NCBI GenBank assembly: GCA_963728975.1
Contig: CAVSMF010000001.1
Location: 930,001 to 994,000 of the forward strand
Length of the DNA: 64,000 bases
Source: DATFCK01 sp963728975
Lineage (GTDB): Bacteria > Verrucomicrobiota > Verrucomicrobiia > Chthoniobacterales > UBA10450
Direction of reading: 5' to 3'
Shown: positions 32,928 to 41,811 of the stretch, in pieces
Numbering within the stretch: position 1 is the first letter of the stretch
Layout: every line of letters starts with the position of its first letter
Program-made: the position numbers and the translations under genes
Notes under the pieces: generated by a model
The model's input: the letters and a program-made list of their open reading frames with translations, nothing else
What the model was told of the DNA's origin: nothing
The model's database searches: none

Positions 32928-33644
32928 TCAGGCGGACTCAGAACCGATGTCCCGCCGCAGAATTCGCTGGGGCGAACAAAGCCAGACCCGGCTACCCTGC
33001 TCTCGCCATTCGGTGTGGGCCGCCCACGGCGAAAAAGCCGGCATGATCCAGTAGTTGTTTCGCTGAACGAACGCAGGCAATTTCAGTCGTAACCCCGCCC
33101 CATCACGAAGGACCCCTGCCGGATGATGATGCCCGATCACTTCGATGCACTCGCTTTGAGCGCCGGAACGATGGCCATGATGAAAATAAAAACCATTGCT
33201 CTGCCACGACTCCACAGGTTCGGCGTCCCGGGAGGCGAACTTTTTGGCCAGATCGCGGTCGTGGTTGCCCATGATTAGCACGACGCGGCAGAGTGCGCCC
33301 AGTCGCCCAATCAAGGAAGCAAGTTCGTTCGCACCAACGCTATCGTGCACCAGGTCGCCCAGAAGAATCAGCCGTAACGGATCGTAGTCGCGCAGCAATT
33401 CTTCCAGCCGCGTTTCGATGGTCTGCATTCCCCAGAACGGAAAGAGATTTCCGGCCGCGCGCTGACTCAGCTCATAGCCGAAGTGCAGGTCGGCCAAGGC
33501 CAGCCAGCGTTCGCGTTGGTGAAAGAGCGCCAGCCGGCCATCAAGAACAACATTTTTGGCAACTGACGCCTGGCTCACGCGGCCCGCCTTTCCCGAAAAT
33601 TGCTTAACATCGTTAAATTTATGTCTTGCCAAGAAAGCCTGCAA
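32928..33644 (-). CDS. PdeM-like metallophosphoesterase
   Basis: A 238-residue calcineurin-like phosphoesterase of the ligase-associated DNA-damage-response endonuclease (PdeM) type. It shows ALADLHFGYELS, ILLGDLVHDSVGANELASLI, VLIMGNHDRDLAKKF, and a late GHHHPAGVL: Asp-x-His, Gly-Asp, Gly-Asn-His-Asp and the metal-binding histidines, in order. The family usually sits beside an ATP-dependent DNA ligase and an exonuclease; neither is here, so the family name may overstate the role. The start ATG is at 33642-33644. Confidence 0.88.
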   Translation of the reverse strand: MQAFLARHKFNDVKQFSGKAGRVSQASVAKNVVLDGRLALFHQRERWLALADLHFGYELSQRAAGNLFPFWGMQTIETRLEELLRDYDPLRLILLGDLVHDSVGANELASLIGRLGALCRVVLIMGNHDRDLAKKFASRDAEPVESWQSNGFYFHHGHRSGAQSECIEVIGHHHPAGVLRDGAGLRLKLPAFVQRNNYWIMPAFSPWAAHTEWREQGSRVWLCSPQRILRRDIGSESA

Positions 33645-33669
33645 TGATATTCAAGGCGCGGTGTTCTAA

Positions 33670-34179
33670 ATGTTGACCCATCTAAGACTTACAATCATCG
33701 CCGGGGCCGGTTGCCTGGTTGCCGGCTGTGCCCAGCAAGCCGCGCACACGGCATCGGGACCGGCGTCGCACCGGCTCCATGGAGTGCGCACCACCGCCTA
33801 TACTCGGGGGGAGAGGGGTGGCAGGCATAATGCCCTGGATGCTCGCCTCTCCGGACGAAAGGTGATGAGCGCCGCTTCCGATTGGTCGCGCTTCCCGCTC
33901 GGGACCCATTTCCGGATCGTCGAGACCAACGAAGAATACGTGATCGACGATTACGGAACGGCCCTGATCGGCACCAACACGATCGATCTCTACAAACGAA
34001 GCCGGCTCGATATGAAACGCTGGGGTGTGCGGCACGTGGACATCGACATTCTGGAGTGGGGCTCGGAGCAACAAAGCCTGAAGGTGCTTGCCCCCAGAGC
34101 CAAACATCGTCCCGTGCGTAGAATGATTCTGGCTCTCCAGAAAAAAACTACCCGACTCGCAGATCTTAGTTTCGAATAA
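33670..34179 (+). CDS. 3D-domain lipoprotein
   Basis: A 169-residue lipoprotein with signal and lipobox (MLTHLRLTIIAGAGCLVAGC). The 3D domain segment (about 55-130) shows RTTAYTRGERGG, LGTHFRIVETNEEYVIDDYG and GTNTIDLYKRSRLDMKRWGV, like MltA/YuiC lytic transglycosylase catalytic domains, where Asp residues act on peptidoglycan. It is divergent from the PdeM-like gene and 31 bp before galE. Confidence 0.82.
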   Translation: MLTHLRLTIIAGAGCLVAGCAQQAAHTASGPASHRLHGVRTTAYTRGERGGRHNALDARLSGRKVMSAASDWSRFPLGTHFRIVETNEEYVIDDYGTALIGTNTIDLYKRSRLDMKRWGVRHVDIDILEWGSEQQSLKVLAPRAKHRPVRRMILALQKKTTRLADLSFE

Positions 34180-34210
34180 AGAGTTTAGGGGTTGAGGGCA
34201 TATCGGGCGC

Positions 34211-35182
34211 ATGAAGATTCTCGTAATTGGCGGAGCCGGCTACATTGGAAGCATTTGCAGCGAACTTCTGCTCGATGAAGGGCACACCGTCGGCATTTTC
34301 GACAATCTGAACGAAGGTCACCGCCGGGCGGTTGATCCCCGGGCCGAATTTTTCGAGGGCGACCTGGCGGATCGCGCCGCTATCGAAACCGCACTTGCCC
34401 GGCAGCATCCCGATGCAGTGATGCATTTTGCGGCCAGCGCTCTGGTTGGGGAATCGATGGAGCAGCCCTCGAAGTATTTTCGTAACAATGTGGCCAATGC
34501 CCTGAACCTGCTTGACGCCATGATCTCAGTTGGCGTTAACCGGCTGGTTTTCTCTTCCACCTGCGCGATTTTCGGGCATCCCGATCGATTGCCGATTGAC
34601 GAGGAGTTGCCGAAGCAGCCGATCAATCCTTATGGCGAATCGAAGCTTCTGTTCGAAAAGATCCTGCGTTGGTACGATCAGATTCACGGTCTGAAGTTTG
34701 TTTCTCTTCGTTACTTCAATGCCGCCGGCGCCTCCGCCAATTTCGGAGAAGACCATCGTCTGGAAACGCACCTGATTCCAAATGTGCTAAAAACGGCCCT
34801 CGGCCTGAAACCGCACGTCGAGATCTACGGCACGGATTACCAAACCCCCGACGGGACTTGCATCCGCGACTACATTCATATCCTGGATTTGTCACGGGCC
34901 CATATTCTCGCCCTCGGTTCGGAAAAGAGCGCGTTTTACAATCTCGGGACCGGCGGCGGATCGAGCGTGCGCCAAGTGATCGAAGCGGCCCGGGAGATCA
35001 CCGGCAAAAAAATCGAAGTTGTGGAAAAAGACCGGCGCCCGGGCGATCCGGCGCGGCTGATTGCATCGTCCGCTAAAATCGAACGGGAACTGGGATGGCA
35101 ACCGCGGTTTGAGTCGCTACCGGCGATCATGGAAAGCGCCTGGAAATGGCACCTGAAATTCCCTAACGGCTATGGCGATTAA
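34211..35182 (+). CDS. galE: UDP-glucose 4-epimerase
   Basis: GalE interconverts UDP-glucose and UDP-galactose. The 323-residue SDR enzyme has GGAGYIGSICSELLLDEGH (NAD loop, about 7-25), FSSTCAIFG (catalytic Ser/Thr), NPYGESKLLFEKIL with Tyr-x3-Lys near residue 141, SLRYFNAAGA and the late YGTDYQTPDGTCIRDYIHI. Close relatives act on UDP-GlcNAc or UDP-arabinose, so the substrate is probable rather than certain. It starts just after the 3D lipoprotein. Confidence 0.93.
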   Translation: MKILVIGGAGYIGSICSELLLDEGHTVGIFDNLNEGHRRAVDPRAEFFEGDLADRAAIETALARQHPDAVMHFAASALVGESMEQPSKYFRNNVANALNLLDAMISVGVNRLVFSSTCAIFGHPDRLPIDEELPKQPINPYGESKLLFEKILRWYDQIHGLKFVSLRYFNAAGASANFGEDHRLETHLIPNVLKTALGLKPHVEIYGTDYQTPDGTCIRDYIHILDLSRAHILALGSEKSAFYNLGTGGGSSVRQVIEAAREITGKKIEVVEKDRRPGDPARLIASSAKIERELGWQPRFESLPAIMESAWKWHLKFPNGYGD

Positions 35183-35208
35183 GCCGCTGAACCGGCCTTA
35201 AATCCCAC

Positions 35209-35240
35209 AGGCAGGGGCACCTCTCCGAGATGCCCGGGGG
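35209..35240. repeat. GCATCTCCGAGGCG-family repeat
   Basis: AGGCAGGGGCACCTCTCCGA then GATGCCCGGGGG. It is in the opposite orientation to 35281-35310 forty bases later. Related copies lie at 42721 and 45994. Confidence 0.6.
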
Positions 35241-35280
35241 TTGGCTTCGTCAGGTAATAGACGCGTTATTACCCATCAAC

Positions 35281-35310
35281 CGGGACGCCTCGGAGATGCG
35301 TCCCTACCTG
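35281..35310. repeat. GCATCTCCGAGGCG-family repeat (inverse orientation)
   Basis: CGGGACGCCTCGGAGATGCG then TCCCTACCTG, the reverse complement of the copy at 42721-42750 over nearly its whole length. GGGACGC and GCGTCCC form a short hairpin. Confidence 0.7.
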
Positions 35311-35384
35311 AAACGGGGCGGGAGCGAGCGGTTTTCCTCTCCCTTGCGAAAGGGAGAGGATCAAGGTGAGGGATTCCACCATGA

Positions 35385-35422
35385 ATAAAACGCGCCCGCG
35401 GAAAATCATCCGCGGGCGCGTT
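35385..35422 (-). terminator. Strong intrinsic terminator
   Basis: AACGCGCCCGCGGA (35389-35402) and TCCGCGGGCGCGTT (35409-35422) form a perfect 14-bp stem with a 6-base loop. Read on the minus strand it is followed by TTTTATT, placing it 34 bp after the stop of the secreted Ser/Thr-rich gene. It could also stop plus-strand transcription from galE. Confidence 0.85.
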
Positions 35423-35455
35423 AACAGGTGCTAACAATAATGAGCCAGGCCGCGG

Positions 35456-35884
35456 TTAGGGCTGGGTCGTAGTAGTAGTGGTTCTGGTTGTCTTTTCGTA
35501 ATAGGAGATTGGCTTCTCCAGCGTCACCTTGGTGATAACCATGCGATCGCCTTCTTTGACATAGGTATACTTGACCGGCATGTCGGGGCGCAGCGCCGTC
35601 CATTGGACAGCGTGACCTTCGGGATCCACCACCATCGTGTTGACGGTGCGATAGTACCTGACCGGCTCCGCGGTTGCTTCACCGCGAAAGACAACATAGT
35701 TGGAGTCCGGGGCGATGGTGGTGATGGTGCCCGAGCCGCTCGAGGTGCTCGTGCTGCTGGTGGTGACGGCCCCGGTTGGGTCGGTGGTCGTGGTGGTGCT
35801 GCTTTCCTGAGCCAGGGCGGTCGCCAGACCCACCGCGCAAGCCAGGCTCGTTGCTAAGATTTTTGCTAATGTTGTTGGTTTCAT
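35456..35884 (-). CDS. Secreted Ser/Thr-rich protein of unknown function
   Basis: A 142-residue protein with a signal peptide (ILATSLACAVGLATALAQES) followed by a Ser/Thr run (TTTTTDPTGAVTTSSTSTSS) and a structured part (YVVFRGEATAEPVRYYRTVN, RPDMPVKYTYVKEGDRMVIT), ending in a Thr-rich tail (YYEKTTRTTTTTTQP). The repeated acidic/threonine ends suggest a surface or periplasmic protein. No known domain was recognised. A strong terminator follows it, supporting it as a single-gene transcript. Confidence 0.75.
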   Translation of the reverse strand: MKPTTLAKILATSLACAVGLATALAQESSTTTTTDPTGAVTTSSTSTSSGSGTITTIAPDSNYVVFRGEATAEPVRYYRTVNTMVVDPEGHAVQWTALRPDMPVKYTYVKEGDRMVITKVTLEKPISYYEKTTRTTTTTTQP

Positions 35885-36046
35885 AGTTATCCTTTGCTTT
35901 GGTTAAACGAATGCTCTTGGTTGTGAGATTATCCGACTTCTTTCAGTTGGAGTTTATTCAAACCTATTTCTGTTTCGTAAACAGGCCGTGCTCCGGTTGC
36001 ATTCCCGCGGCTAAACGAAAAAATTCCCGAGTTCTGGTTTAGCCGC

Positions 36047-37297
36047 ATGCAATCGCTCCCCGGTTTTAGAGATTTTCTCCCAGGGGATTGTGCGGCCCGG
36101 AACTACATTTTTGCCCGGTGGCGCGAAGTCGCGCGCCGGTATGGTTTTGTGGAATGGGACGGCCCGGTGCTGGAACCGACCGAGCTCTATAAGAAAAAAA
36201 GCGGCCCCGAAATCGTCGAACAGCTCTTCCATTTTGTCGATAAAGGCGAACGCGACGTTGCCTTGCGCCCGGAATTGACACCCACCCTGGCTCGGGTCGT
36301 GGCCGCCCATGAGCGCGAGTTCAGAAAACCGCTTCGCTGGTTTTCGATCGGACAATTCTTTCGCTACGAAAAACAGCAGCGCGGCCGGTTGCGCGAACAT
36401 TTCCAGCTCAACTGCGACATCGCGGGAGAAGCGTCGGTCGCCGCCGACGCAGAACTGATCGGTCTTCTCATCGATATCCTCCGCAACTTCGGCCTAACCG
36501 AAAAAGATGTGGTGGTGCGGATCAGCGACCGTGAATTTTGGACTGATTTCCTGCGATCAAAATCGGTGGAGGAAAACCGGTGGCAGGAGATTCTGCAAAC
36601 GATCGACAAGTCGGAGCGCGAACCGCGGGAGCAAACGGCGCAAAAACTCGGCGATCTGGCTGATCCAGTTTTTGCGCTTCTCCAGGGAGGCGGAGAGAGC
36701 GAGAACCTCAAACGACTGCTGGATGCGCTTCACCATCGCGGCCTCGAGCAATTTGTCGCTATCGACGTTCGGATCGTGCGGGGTTTGGCCTATTACACCG
36801 GCGTGGTGTTCGAGGTATTCGATCGGGCCGGGAAATTCCGGGCCATTGCCGGCGGGGGACGTTACGACAACTTGATTGGGCAACTGAGCGACGGGGCGGT
36901 GAAAATGCCCGCCCTCGGATTTGCCATGGGCGACGTGGTCCTGGGGGAATTGATCAAGGAGTTTCCGCATCCACATGACCTGATGCGGAAAGCGGTGGCT
37001 CAGGAACACGCGGTCGACATTTATGTCGTTATCGCCAAGGAAACGCGCCGTCCCGACGCCCTCGCCCAGATCCAGAAGCTGCGCGATTGCGGTCATCGGG
37101 TGGACTACCCGCTCGCCCCCGCCAAGGTCGGCAAGCAGTTCCAGACCGCGGAAGAATCGGGCGCCGCGCTTGCCATCCTATACGGCGACGAATGGCCCCA
37201 GGTGAAAGTGAAAAACCTTGCTACCCGGGAAGAGAACCTGGTCGCGCACGAGGAGTTACTTGCCCATTTGCAAGCACACCGAACCTTGTCATCCTGA
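36047..37297 (+). CDS. hisS: Histidyl-tRNA synthetase
   Basis: HisRS charges tRNA-His. The 416-residue class II enzyme opens with LPGFRDFLPGD, and has LRPELTPTLARVVAAH (motif 2 region), FSIGQFFRYEKQQRGRLREH, the histidine-binding RIVRGLAYYTGVVFEVFD (about 243-260), GGGRYDNLIGQ and LGFAMGDVVL (motif 3), plus a C-terminal anticodon-binding domain. The presence of that domain argues for HisRS rather than HisZ. A GTCATCC-type repeat (37288) supplies the last codons and the stop TGA. aspS follows about 100 bp downstream. Confidence 0.95.
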   Translation: MQSLPGFRDFLPGDCAARNYIFARWREVARRYGFVEWDGPVLEPTELYKKKSGPEIVEQLFHFVDKGERDVALRPELTPTLARVVAAHEREFRKPLRWFSIGQFFRYEKQQRGRLREHFQLNCDIAGEASVAADAELIGLLIDILRNFGLTEKDVVVRISDREFWTDFLRSKSVEENRWQEILQTIDKSEREPREQTAQKLGDLADPVFALLQGGGESENLKRLLDALHHRGLEQFVAIDVRIVRGLAYYTGVVFEVFDRAGKFRAIAGGGRYDNLIGQLSDGAVKMPALGFAMGDVVLGELIKEFPHPHDLMRKAVAQEHAVDIYVVIAKETRRPDALAQIQKLRDCGHRVDYPLAPAKVGKQFQTAEESGAALAILYGDEWPQVKVKNLATREENLVAHEELLAHLQAHRTLSS

Positions 37298-37380
37298 GCG
37301 GAGCGCAGCCCAGTCGAAGGATCCCGCCGCGAAACCTTGGAGTTCACACAACGGGATTCCTCGCTCTGCTTGGAATGACA
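37288..37380. repeat. GTCATCC-type dispersed repeat after hisS
   Basis: The element runs from GTCATCCTGAGCGGAGCGCA to TCGCTCTGCTTGGAATGACA, with inverted ends. Its first bases encode the last two hisS residues and stop codon. It lies between hisS and aspS and matches 24517-24599 in form. Confidence 0.75.
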
Positions 37381-37399
37381 CGCTACTTTGCCGTCGGAC

Positions 37400-39208
37400 A
37401 TGTATCGTACTCACAGTTGCAACTCACTTCGAAAAGCTGACATCGGCAAATCAGTCGCTCTGGCCGGCTGGGTAAACGTCGCTCGCGATCATGGCGGCGT
37501 CATTTTCATCGATCTGCGCGATCGCGAGGGTCTCACCCAGGTCGTCTTTCGTCCGGAGGAAAATGCCGCCCTGGCCAAACAAGCACACTCGCTTCGCAGC
37601 GAAGATGTCGTCCAGGTAATGGGAAAAGTTGCGCCGCGCGTGCCCGGGACCGAAAATCCAAAACTGGCTACGGGCGACATCGAGGTGATCCCCACTCAAC
37701 TTCGCATTCTCAATCGCGCCGCTGATTTGCCATTCCCGCTCGATGGCGAGATCCATAATGAGGATGTCCGCCTGACCTATCGCTATTACGACCTGCGGCG
37801 GGCCGAGCTCGCCCGCAATCTGCGCCGGCGCCATCAGACCGCCAAAGCCACTCGCGATTTTCTCGATAGCCAGGGCTATATCGAGGTGGAGACTCCGATT
37901 CTTTCCAAAAGTACTCCGGAAGGCGCCCGCGATTTTCTGGTGCCGAGCCGCCTTGTGCCGGGAAATTTTTACGCTCTTCCCCAGGCGCCCCAGCAATACA
38001 AACAACTGCTGATGGTTGCCGGTGTCGAAAAATATTTCCAGATCGCGAAATGTTTTCGTGACGAAGATATGCGGGCTGATCGGCAGCCGGAATTTAGCCA
38101 GATCGATATCGAAGCTTCCTTTGTCGAACCGAACGATATTTTTACCCTAACGGAGGGAATGCTGGCGGCGATCTTCAAGGCGGCGCGGAATATCGAGATC
38201 AAGACGCCATTTGAGCGTTTGACCTATCGCGAAGCAGTCGGCCGCTTCGGCAGCGATAAACCCGATCGCCGGTTCGGAATGGAGCTGGTCGATCTCGGAG
38301 AAGAATTTCGGGCGAGCAGTTTCAAGGTCTTTCGCGGGGCCATCGATTCCGGCGGCGTGGTCAAAGCCGTCAACGCCAAAGGTTTCGCCGGAATCACCAT
38401 TGGCCAGGCCGACGATCTGACCGAGACGGCAAAGCTTTTTGGCGCAAAAGGGCTGGCCTCTATCAAGATCGAAAACGGCGAATGGAAATCGCCGATTGTG
38501 AAGTTTTTCACCGAAGCCGAGAAAGCGGCCTTGCAATCGAAGCTCAAGATCGAGGAAGGCGACCTGATCCTGTTCGCGGCGGATAAATGGGATATCGCCT
38601 GCGAAGTGCTGGGCCGGCTGCGTCTTCGCGTAGCCGAGATGCAGGATTTGCATGGTAGGGCCCGACCGGTCCGAGCCGGACTGGCATCAGGCGCGCCGGA
38701 CTGGGATTTTCTTTGGGTAACGGATTTTCCTCTGCTGCAATGGAGCGCGGAAGAAAACAAATGGAACGCCATGCACCACCCGTTTACCCGGCCGAAAGCG
38801 GAGGACATGGCGCTGCTTGAAGCCGGGAAGCTCGGCGAAGTTCGGGCGGAAGCCTACGATGTGGTGTTAAACGGAGTCGAGATCGGCGGGGGCAGCCTGC
38901 GAATTTACGAGCCGCCATTGCAGGAGAAAATGTTTGAGGTGCTGGGAATCAGCCCGGCCGACCAGCAATCGCTTTTTGGTCATTTATTGCGGGCGCTCCG
39001 GATGGGCGCGCCCCCGCACGGGGGAATCGCCCTGGGCCTGGATCGTCTGGTCATGCTGGTCTGCGGAGAACAGTCGATTCGCGATGTGATGGCTTTTCCC
39101 AAAAACAATCGGGGCATGGATTTGATGTCGCATTCGCCCGCTCCGGTCGATTCCAAACAGTTGCGGGAACTGGGAATCAAACTGGCAGGTGAAAAGAAAC
39201 CGCAGTAA
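37400..39208 (+). CDS. aspS: Aspartyl-tRNA synthetase
   Basis: AspRS charges tRNA-Asp (and, in organisms lacking AsnRS, tRNA-Asn). The 602-residue bacterial-type enzyme has the anticodon domain (MYRTHSCNSLRKADIGKSVA, WVNVARDHGGVIFIDLRDRE), class II motifs QAPQQYKQLLMVAGVEKYFQ, FRDEDMRADRQPEFSQIDIE, a GAD insertion domain (about 290-430), and GIALGLDRLVMLVCGEQSIR. ATG 37400 was preferred over a TTG four codons upstream because it gives the family N-terminus. A small ORF and a nucleotidyltransferase gene follow. Confidence 0.98.
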   Translation: MYRTHSCNSLRKADIGKSVALAGWVNVARDHGGVIFIDLRDREGLTQVVFRPEENAALAKQAHSLRSEDVVQVMGKVAPRVPGTENPKLATGDIEVIPTQLRILNRAADLPFPLDGEIHNEDVRLTYRYYDLRRAELARNLRRRHQTAKATRDFLDSQGYIEVETPILSKSTPEGARDFLVPSRLVPGNFYALPQAPQQYKQLLMVAGVEKYFQIAKCFRDEDMRADRQPEFSQIDIEASFVEPNDIFTLTEGMLAAIFKAARNIEIKTPFERLTYREAVGRFGSDKPDRRFGMELVDLGEEFRASSFKVFRGAIDSGGVVKAVNAKGFAGITIGQADDLTETAKLFGAKGLASIKIENGEWKSPIVKFFTEAEKAALQSKLKIEEGDLILFAADKWDIACEVLGRLRLRVAEMQDLHGRARPVRAGLASGAPDWDFLWVTDFPLLQWSAEENKWNAMHHPFTRPKAEDMALLEAGKLGEVRAEAYDVVLNGVEIGGGSLRIYEPPLQEKMFEVLGISPADQQSLFGHLLRALRMGAPPHGGIALGLDRLVMLVCGEQSIRDVMAFPKNNRGMDLMSHSPAPVDSKQLRELGIKLAGEKKPQ

Positions 39209-39217
39209 ACTAGCTGC

Positions 39218-39421
39218 ATGTTTGTAGAGGGCGACCTTCATCCAGAGCAAATCAGAGCGCTGAAAAAAATGTCGCTCGAACGCCGCGCGGCGCTGGCACT
39301 CGGGTTTATTCGTTCAATGCGGCGGCTCAAAGCTGCGGCGCTGCGAGCCCAGCATCCGGATTGGAGCGAGGAACGAGTCGCTGCCGAATTGCGCCGTTTG
39401 ACTTTGCATGCCCGATCTTGA
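39218..39421 (+). CDS. Small protein paired with a nucleotidyltransferase (67 aa)
   Basis: A 67-residue helical, charged protein (RALKKMSLERRAALALGFIR, AAALRAQHPDWSEERVAAEL). Homologous-looking small proteins with the AQHPDWSEERV-type motif occur directly before nucleotidyltransferase genes, and here it overlaps one by 14 bp. It starts 9 bp after aspS. The two may form a toxin-antitoxin-like unit, but no activity is known. The motif recollection is from general experience, not a database search. Confidence 0.7.
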   Translation: MFVEGDLHPEQIRALKKMSLERRAALALGFIRSMRRLKAAALRAQHPDWSEERVAAELRRLTLHARS

Positions 39422-39959
39422 TCCGGCAACAGTTTTCGCGCCGCGGTTCAACGCCCTCGGTGTGCCATGGGCCGCGACCGGCTCAATCGCGTCAACATTG
39501 TATGGTGAGGTGCGCTCGACTAACGACATCGACATCATCGTGCTGCTCGATCGCGCCGCCGTCCAAGCGTTGCGGCAAATATTTCCGGAAAACGAATTCT
39601 ACTGTCCGCCCCGGGACGTGATCGACATCGAGTGCACCCGCGAACGGCGCGGCCACTTCAACTTGATTCATCACAATACCGGCTGGAAGGCCGACGTTTA
39701 TCTCAGCTCCGACGACCCGCTTCACGCGTGGGCGTTGCGCAACCGCCGAGTGGTGAAAGATGAAAATGTGCAAATTTGGCTGGCGCCACCGGAATACGTG
39801 ATCATCAAAAAACTCGAATTCTTCCGGGAAGGCGGAACCGAGAAACATTTGCGCGATATCCGCGGGATGCTCGCTGCAACGGAGGTTGATCTTGCCTTGG
39901 TGGAGAAAGAAGTGACGAAACGCGGCCTGAACGAACCGTGGCAACGCTGTCGCGTCTAG
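39408..39959 (+). CDS. Nucleotidyltransferase-fold protein, probable toxin-like partner
   Basis: A 183-residue protein with the pol-beta nucleotidyltransferase motif ATGSIASTLYGEVRSTNDID then IIVLLD: Gly-Ser followed by Asp-x-Asp (about residues 22-41). The third acidic residue is in GWKADVYLSSDD. The C-terminal LEFFREGGTEKHLRDIRGML matches AbiEii-type and similar minimal nucleotidyltransferases. The ATG lies 14 bp inside the small protein gene, so the genes are coupled. Likely a paired two-gene module; direct toxicity is not shown. Confidence 0.82.
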   Translation: MPDLDPATVFAPRFNALGVPWAATGSIASTLYGEVRSTNDIDIIVLLDRAAVQALRQIFPENEFYCPPRDVIDIECTRERRGHFNLIHHNTGWKADVYLSSDDPLHAWALRNRRVVKDENVQIWLAPPEYVIIKKLEFFREGGTEKHLRDIRGMLAATEVDLALVEKEVTKRGLNEPWQRCRV

Positions 39960-39983
39960 AAGCCATCTCGCTTCTAGTCTAGT

Positions 39984-41591
39984 CTAGTCCGCCGCCGGCG
40001 GGTGATGCTCGTGTCCGGTCCGGAATAAAATCGCTACGAAAAAGGTGACGGCGGTTCCGGCGCATATCCACCAGGGGAAAGCCACGACGGGGAACCAGCT
40101 CGGCGGGTCGTAAAGCTTGCCGCCGAAAATGTGCGCGACGTCGTTTGGTAAATTGCTAATCAGAGCGACGAAAAGAAAGCCGGCGATCATGGCGATGGGA
40201 TTGGCCAGATCGCTGCCGCGGCGTTTGGTCAGCATGCCGCAAAAGAAGATACCGAGAAGCGAGCCATAGGTATAGCCGAAGATGCCGAGGGCGATCGGGA
40301 TGATGCGCACGTTTGGCAGGACAATGACGCAATACGACGTGCCGGAAGCGACGACAATCATGAGAATAGCGAAGACGACCGTAGCCCAGCGCACGGCCCG
40401 CAGACTTTGCTGGTTGGTCGCGCCGGGTTTGATATACGGTTCGTACCAATCTCGGGTGAAGCTGGTGGCGAGGGCGTTCAAAGCCGTGCTGAGCGACCCC
40501 ATGGCGGTTGCGAAAATGCCGGCAATGAGCAATCCGCGCAGGCCGACCGGCATTTGGTAAAGAATGAAGTGGCAAAACGTTTCGTTAGGCGTTTTGGAAA
40601 GAGTTGGATCGGGATGCGCTTGATAGTAAACCCAGAGCAACACCCCGATGCTGAGGAAGGTGAAGGCGATGGGGATATCGGCCAATCCGGAGAGAATCAG
40701 GGAACGCCGGCTCCGGCGCACATCCGGCGCGGTCAGCATCCGTTGCACCATGTCCTGATCCGTGCCGTGGGTCCCCATGGTGATGAAGGTGGAACCGAAA
40801 AGCCCCGCGAAGATGGTGTAATCGATGGCCAGCATGCCGACGATTTTTTGCCAGCCGTGTTTGGCGGGATCGAGTCCGGTGCTGATGAAATCGGAAAGAT
40901 GAAATCCGCCCGTGCGCTGTGCGATTTCGTTCCAACCGCCGGGAATCGATGAGTAAAGCAGACCGAGGGCGACGACCGCGCTGCCGATCATGATCGAGGC
41001 CTGAATTAAATCGGTCCAGATCACAGCTTTGATGCCTCCCAGCGTCGTGTAGATGGCGGTGAGAATGACAATGGCGACGGTGGCGCCAACATAAATGAGG
41101 AACGTTTGCGTCTGGTTCGGGCGCGTGCCGCTGATCATTTCGTAAGCCAGAGCCAGAGCGATGGCGGCGAAATACAAGCGCGCGCCGGAGGCAAGCAGCC
41201 GCGTGATCATGAACACAGCCGAAGCGGAATTCTTTGTGCGCGTGCCGAAACGCGCCGTCAGATATTCATAAATCGAGAAAACTTTGTAGTCGTAATACGG
41301 TTTGATGAAAATATAGCTGACCAGGATGCGGGCGATAATCGTTCCCAGCGCAAGCTGGAGGTAAGTGTAACTGCGCAGGGCGAAGCCTTCTCCAGGCGCG
41401 CCAAAGAAGGTGGCAGCGGTGGTCTCGGCGGCGATGATGGAGGCAAGCACGGCCCACCACGGGATGCGACGGCCGCCCAAGGCAAAATCGGCCAGGCTTT
41501 CTTCCTTCCGCCCCATGTAAAGGCCGATGAAAATAATGACGCAGAAGTAGAGAAGGAGAACTCCGCTATCAATGGCCAGCCGGCTATCCAT
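39984..41591 (-). CDS. Sodium:solute symporter family protein
   Basis: A 535-residue multi-pass transporter of the SSS family. It has about 13 membrane helices, starting with SGVLLLYFCVIIFIGLYMG, and the family region GGRRIPWWAVLASIIAAETT AATFFGAPG, then TAIYTTLGGIKAVIWTDLIQ and ATAMGSLSTALNALATSFTR DWY, which contains residues of the sodium site. Members co-transport sugars, vitamins or amino acids with sodium. The substrate is unknown. A shadow of SSS-like sequence continues in no other gene. It is convergent with the nucleotidyltransferase gene. Confidence 0.93.
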   Translation of the reverse strand: MDSRLAIDSGVLLLYFCVIIFIGLYMGRKEESLADFALGGRRIPWWAVLASIIAAETTAATFFGAPGEGFALRSYTYLQLALGTIIARILVSYIFIKPYYDYKVFSIYEYLTARFGTRTKNSASAVFMITRLLASGARLYFAAIALALAYEMISGTRPNQTQTFLIYVGATVAIVILTAIYTTLGGIKAVIWTDLIQASIMIGSAVVALGLLYSSIPGGWNEIAQRTGGFHLSDFISTGLDPAKHGWQKIVGMLAIDYTIFAGLFGSTFITMGTHGTDQDMVQRMLTAPDVRRSRRSLILSGLADIPIAFTFLSIGVLLWVYYQAHPDPTLSKTPNETFCHFILYQMPVGLRGLLIAGIFATAMGSLSTALNALATSFTRDWYEPYIKPGATNQQSLRAVRWATVVFAILMIVVASGTSYCVIVLPNVRIIPIALGIFGYTYGSLLGIFFCGMLTKRRGSDLANPIAMIAGFLFVALISNLPNDVAHIFGGKLYDPPSWFPVVAFPWWICAGTAVTFFVAILFRTGHEHHPPAAD

Positions 41592-41811
41592 GACAGCGCT
41601 TACTTAGCCACAGACGCCGTGATGAGCGCTAGTCGAATCCATTGACACAGATTTACCCACTATTAGATCGAAATGCCAATCCGGGCCCCGCTGTTTTGAT
41701 TCCTGTCTTATCAGCTGAAAAAATTGGTTAGCTGGCGATCCGCTTTTTCTGAAGCTGAGCGTTGGACGTTGAGGGTTGCGCGTTGGACGTTTGTCCGTGG
41801 ACCTTTTTCAG

